Shown here: positions 63,279 to 64,000 of the stretch, piece after piece
Layout of the letters: the number at the start of each line of letters is the position of its first letter
Position numbering within the stretch: the first letter of the stretch is position 1
Origin: Comamonadaceae bacterium
Lineage (GTDB): Bacteria; Pseudomonadota; Gammaproteobacteria; Burkholderiales; Burkholderiaceae_C
Reading direction: 5' to 3'
Length of the DNA: 64,000 nt
NCBI GenBank assembly: GCA_004144865.1
Contig: SEAY01000013.1
Coordinates: 1 to 64,000 of the forward strand
The notes under the pieces: generated by a model
The model's input: the letters and a program-made list of their open reading frames with translations, nothing else
The model's database searches: none
Told to the model about the DNA's origin: nothing
Translations under genes and position numbers: made by a program

Positions 63279-64000
63279 ATGGCCGATCTGTTCGACAACC
63301 CCATGGGCCTCATGGGGTTCGAGTTCGTCGAGTTCGCATCCCCCATCCCCAACCAGCTCGAAACGCTGTTCGGGAAGATGGGTTTCACCCTGGTGGCCCG
63401 GCACCGTTCCAAGGACGTCCTGCTGTACCGGCAGGGTGGCATCAACTTCATCGTCAACCGCGAACCGAAGAGCCTGGCGGCCTACTTCGCGGCGGAACAC
63501 GGTCCGTCGGCCTGCGGCCTCGCCTTCCGCGTGCAGGACGCGCACAAGGCGTACTTCCGGGCGCTGGAGCTGGGCGCGCAGCCGATCGAGATCCCGACCG
63601 GGCCGATGGAGCTGCGCCTGCCCGCCATCAAGGGCATCGGCGGCGCGCCGCTGTACCTGATCGACCGCTTCGAGGACGGCAAGTCCATCTACGACATCGA
63701 CTTCGAGTTCCTGCCGGGCGTGGATCGCCATCCCGCGGGCGTGGGCCTGCAGGTGGTGGACCACCTGACGCACAACGTCTACCGCGGCCGCATGGCGCAC
63801 TGGGCCGCGTTCTACGAGCGCCTGTTCAACTTCCGCGAGATCCGCTACTTCGACATCCAGGGCGAATACACCGGCCTCACGTCCAAGGCGATGACGGCGC
63901 CCGACGGCATGATCCGCATCCCGTTGAACGAGGAATCCTCGAAGGGCTCCGGCCAGATCGAGGAGTTCCTCATGAAGTTCAGCGGCGAGGGCATCCAGCA
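63279..64000 (+). CDS. hppD: 4-hydroxyphenylpyruvate dioxygenase, 3' end outside window
   Basis: The first 240 codons are visible, with AAGGAG before the [25 protein letters not shown] at the start, the N-terminal VOC half, then [47 protein letters not shown] identify [12 protein letters not shown] holds the first Fe(II) His (about residue 161). The enzyme converts 4-hydroxyphenylpyruvate to homogentisate in tyrosine catabolism. The remaining ligands lie beyond the window. No neighbour in this pathway is visible here. Confidence 0.95.
   Translation, partial: MADLFDNPMGLMGFEFVEFASPIPNQLETLFGKMGFTLVARHRSKDVLLYRQGGINFIVNREPKSLAAYFAAEHGPSACGLAFRVQDAHKAYFRALELGAQPIEIPTGPMELRLPAIKGIGGAPLYLIDRFEDGKSIYDIDFEFLPGVDRHPAGVGLQVVDHLTHNVYRGRMAHWAAFYERLFNFREIRYFDIQGEYTGLTSKAMTAPDGMIRIPLNEESSKGSGQIEEFLMKFSGEGIQ

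Noticed and set aside
1-64000. tRNA, rRNA, CRISPR, insertion sequence or phage genes
   Set aside because: No cloverleaf, spaced direct-repeat array, transposase or integrase was seen on either strand.

Overview
The window is GC-rich DNA packed with genes on both strands. No rRNA, tRNA, insertion sequence, prophage or CRISPR array was seen. Six Bug-type (TctC family) periplasmic binding proteins, a TctD/TctE two-component pair, DUF4148 and AtuA-like proteins, and many GTG/TTG starts in overlapping stop/start junctions point to a betaproteobacterium of the order Burkholderiales. A Comamonadaceae genus such as Ramlibacter or Variovorax is plausible; this placement is inferred from gene content only. 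No gene-free stretch exceeds about 235 bases.

Layout. 1-6.8 kb: a partial YCII protein, two divergent secreted coiled-coil proteins whose start codons lie inside one perfect inverted repeat, a BBE-type flavoprotein, a VOC protein, an NAPE-PLD-like metallo-hydrolase and a small basic protein. 6.9-12.7 kb: a minus-strand operon made of two (FAD oxidoreductase + Bug protein) pairs, divergent from an IclR regulator. 12.7-15.2 kb: small proteins, azlCD and a PPOX-fold protein. 15.3-19.6 kb: Bug and LysR, divergent from Bug and an M20 amidohydrolase. 19.7-25.8 kb: an eight-gene minus-strand operon (GntR, hydroxyacid dehydrogenase, two permeases, ATPase, binding protein, rpiB, ribokinase) that looks like uptake plus catabolism of a sugar-like compound. 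26-35.1 kb: a glycine-zipper protein, then alpha-2-macroglobulin, PBP1C and a 99-residue protein coupled by overlapping codons. 35.2-45 kb: LysE exporter/WYL regulator, CDF transporter, NIPSNAP protein, ArsR regulator, a possible PD-(D/E)XK nuclease, transglutaminase, GDSL lipoprotein, a Bug protein and glutaminase with a MarR-like regulator. 45-55 kb: envelope proteins and a PepSY/response-regulator/kinase operon. 55-64 kb: AtuA pair, amidase/Mut7-C, USP/TerC, TctDE, YitT and the start of hppD.

The most interesting signal is a 16-bp element, GTTCAG-N3-GCGTTCA, seen upstream of three envelope-protein genes (47049+, 47640+, 54598-). In each case it lies 11-12 bases before a possible -10 box. 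Its 11-bp direct-repeat geometry is that expected for an OmpR/PhoP-type activator. One copy sits in front of the gene leading into the PepSY-regulator-kinase operon, which suggests an autoregulated envelope-stress regulon. A different triple 11-bp repeat (GCTAAG/GCTCAG/GCTAAG) precedes the DUF4148 gene.

Likely lesions: a methyltransferase gene with two compensating frameshifts (50402-51220), and a tail-to-tail junction at about 46.52 kb that removes the 3' ends of a DUF3820 gene and a DUF4148 gene.
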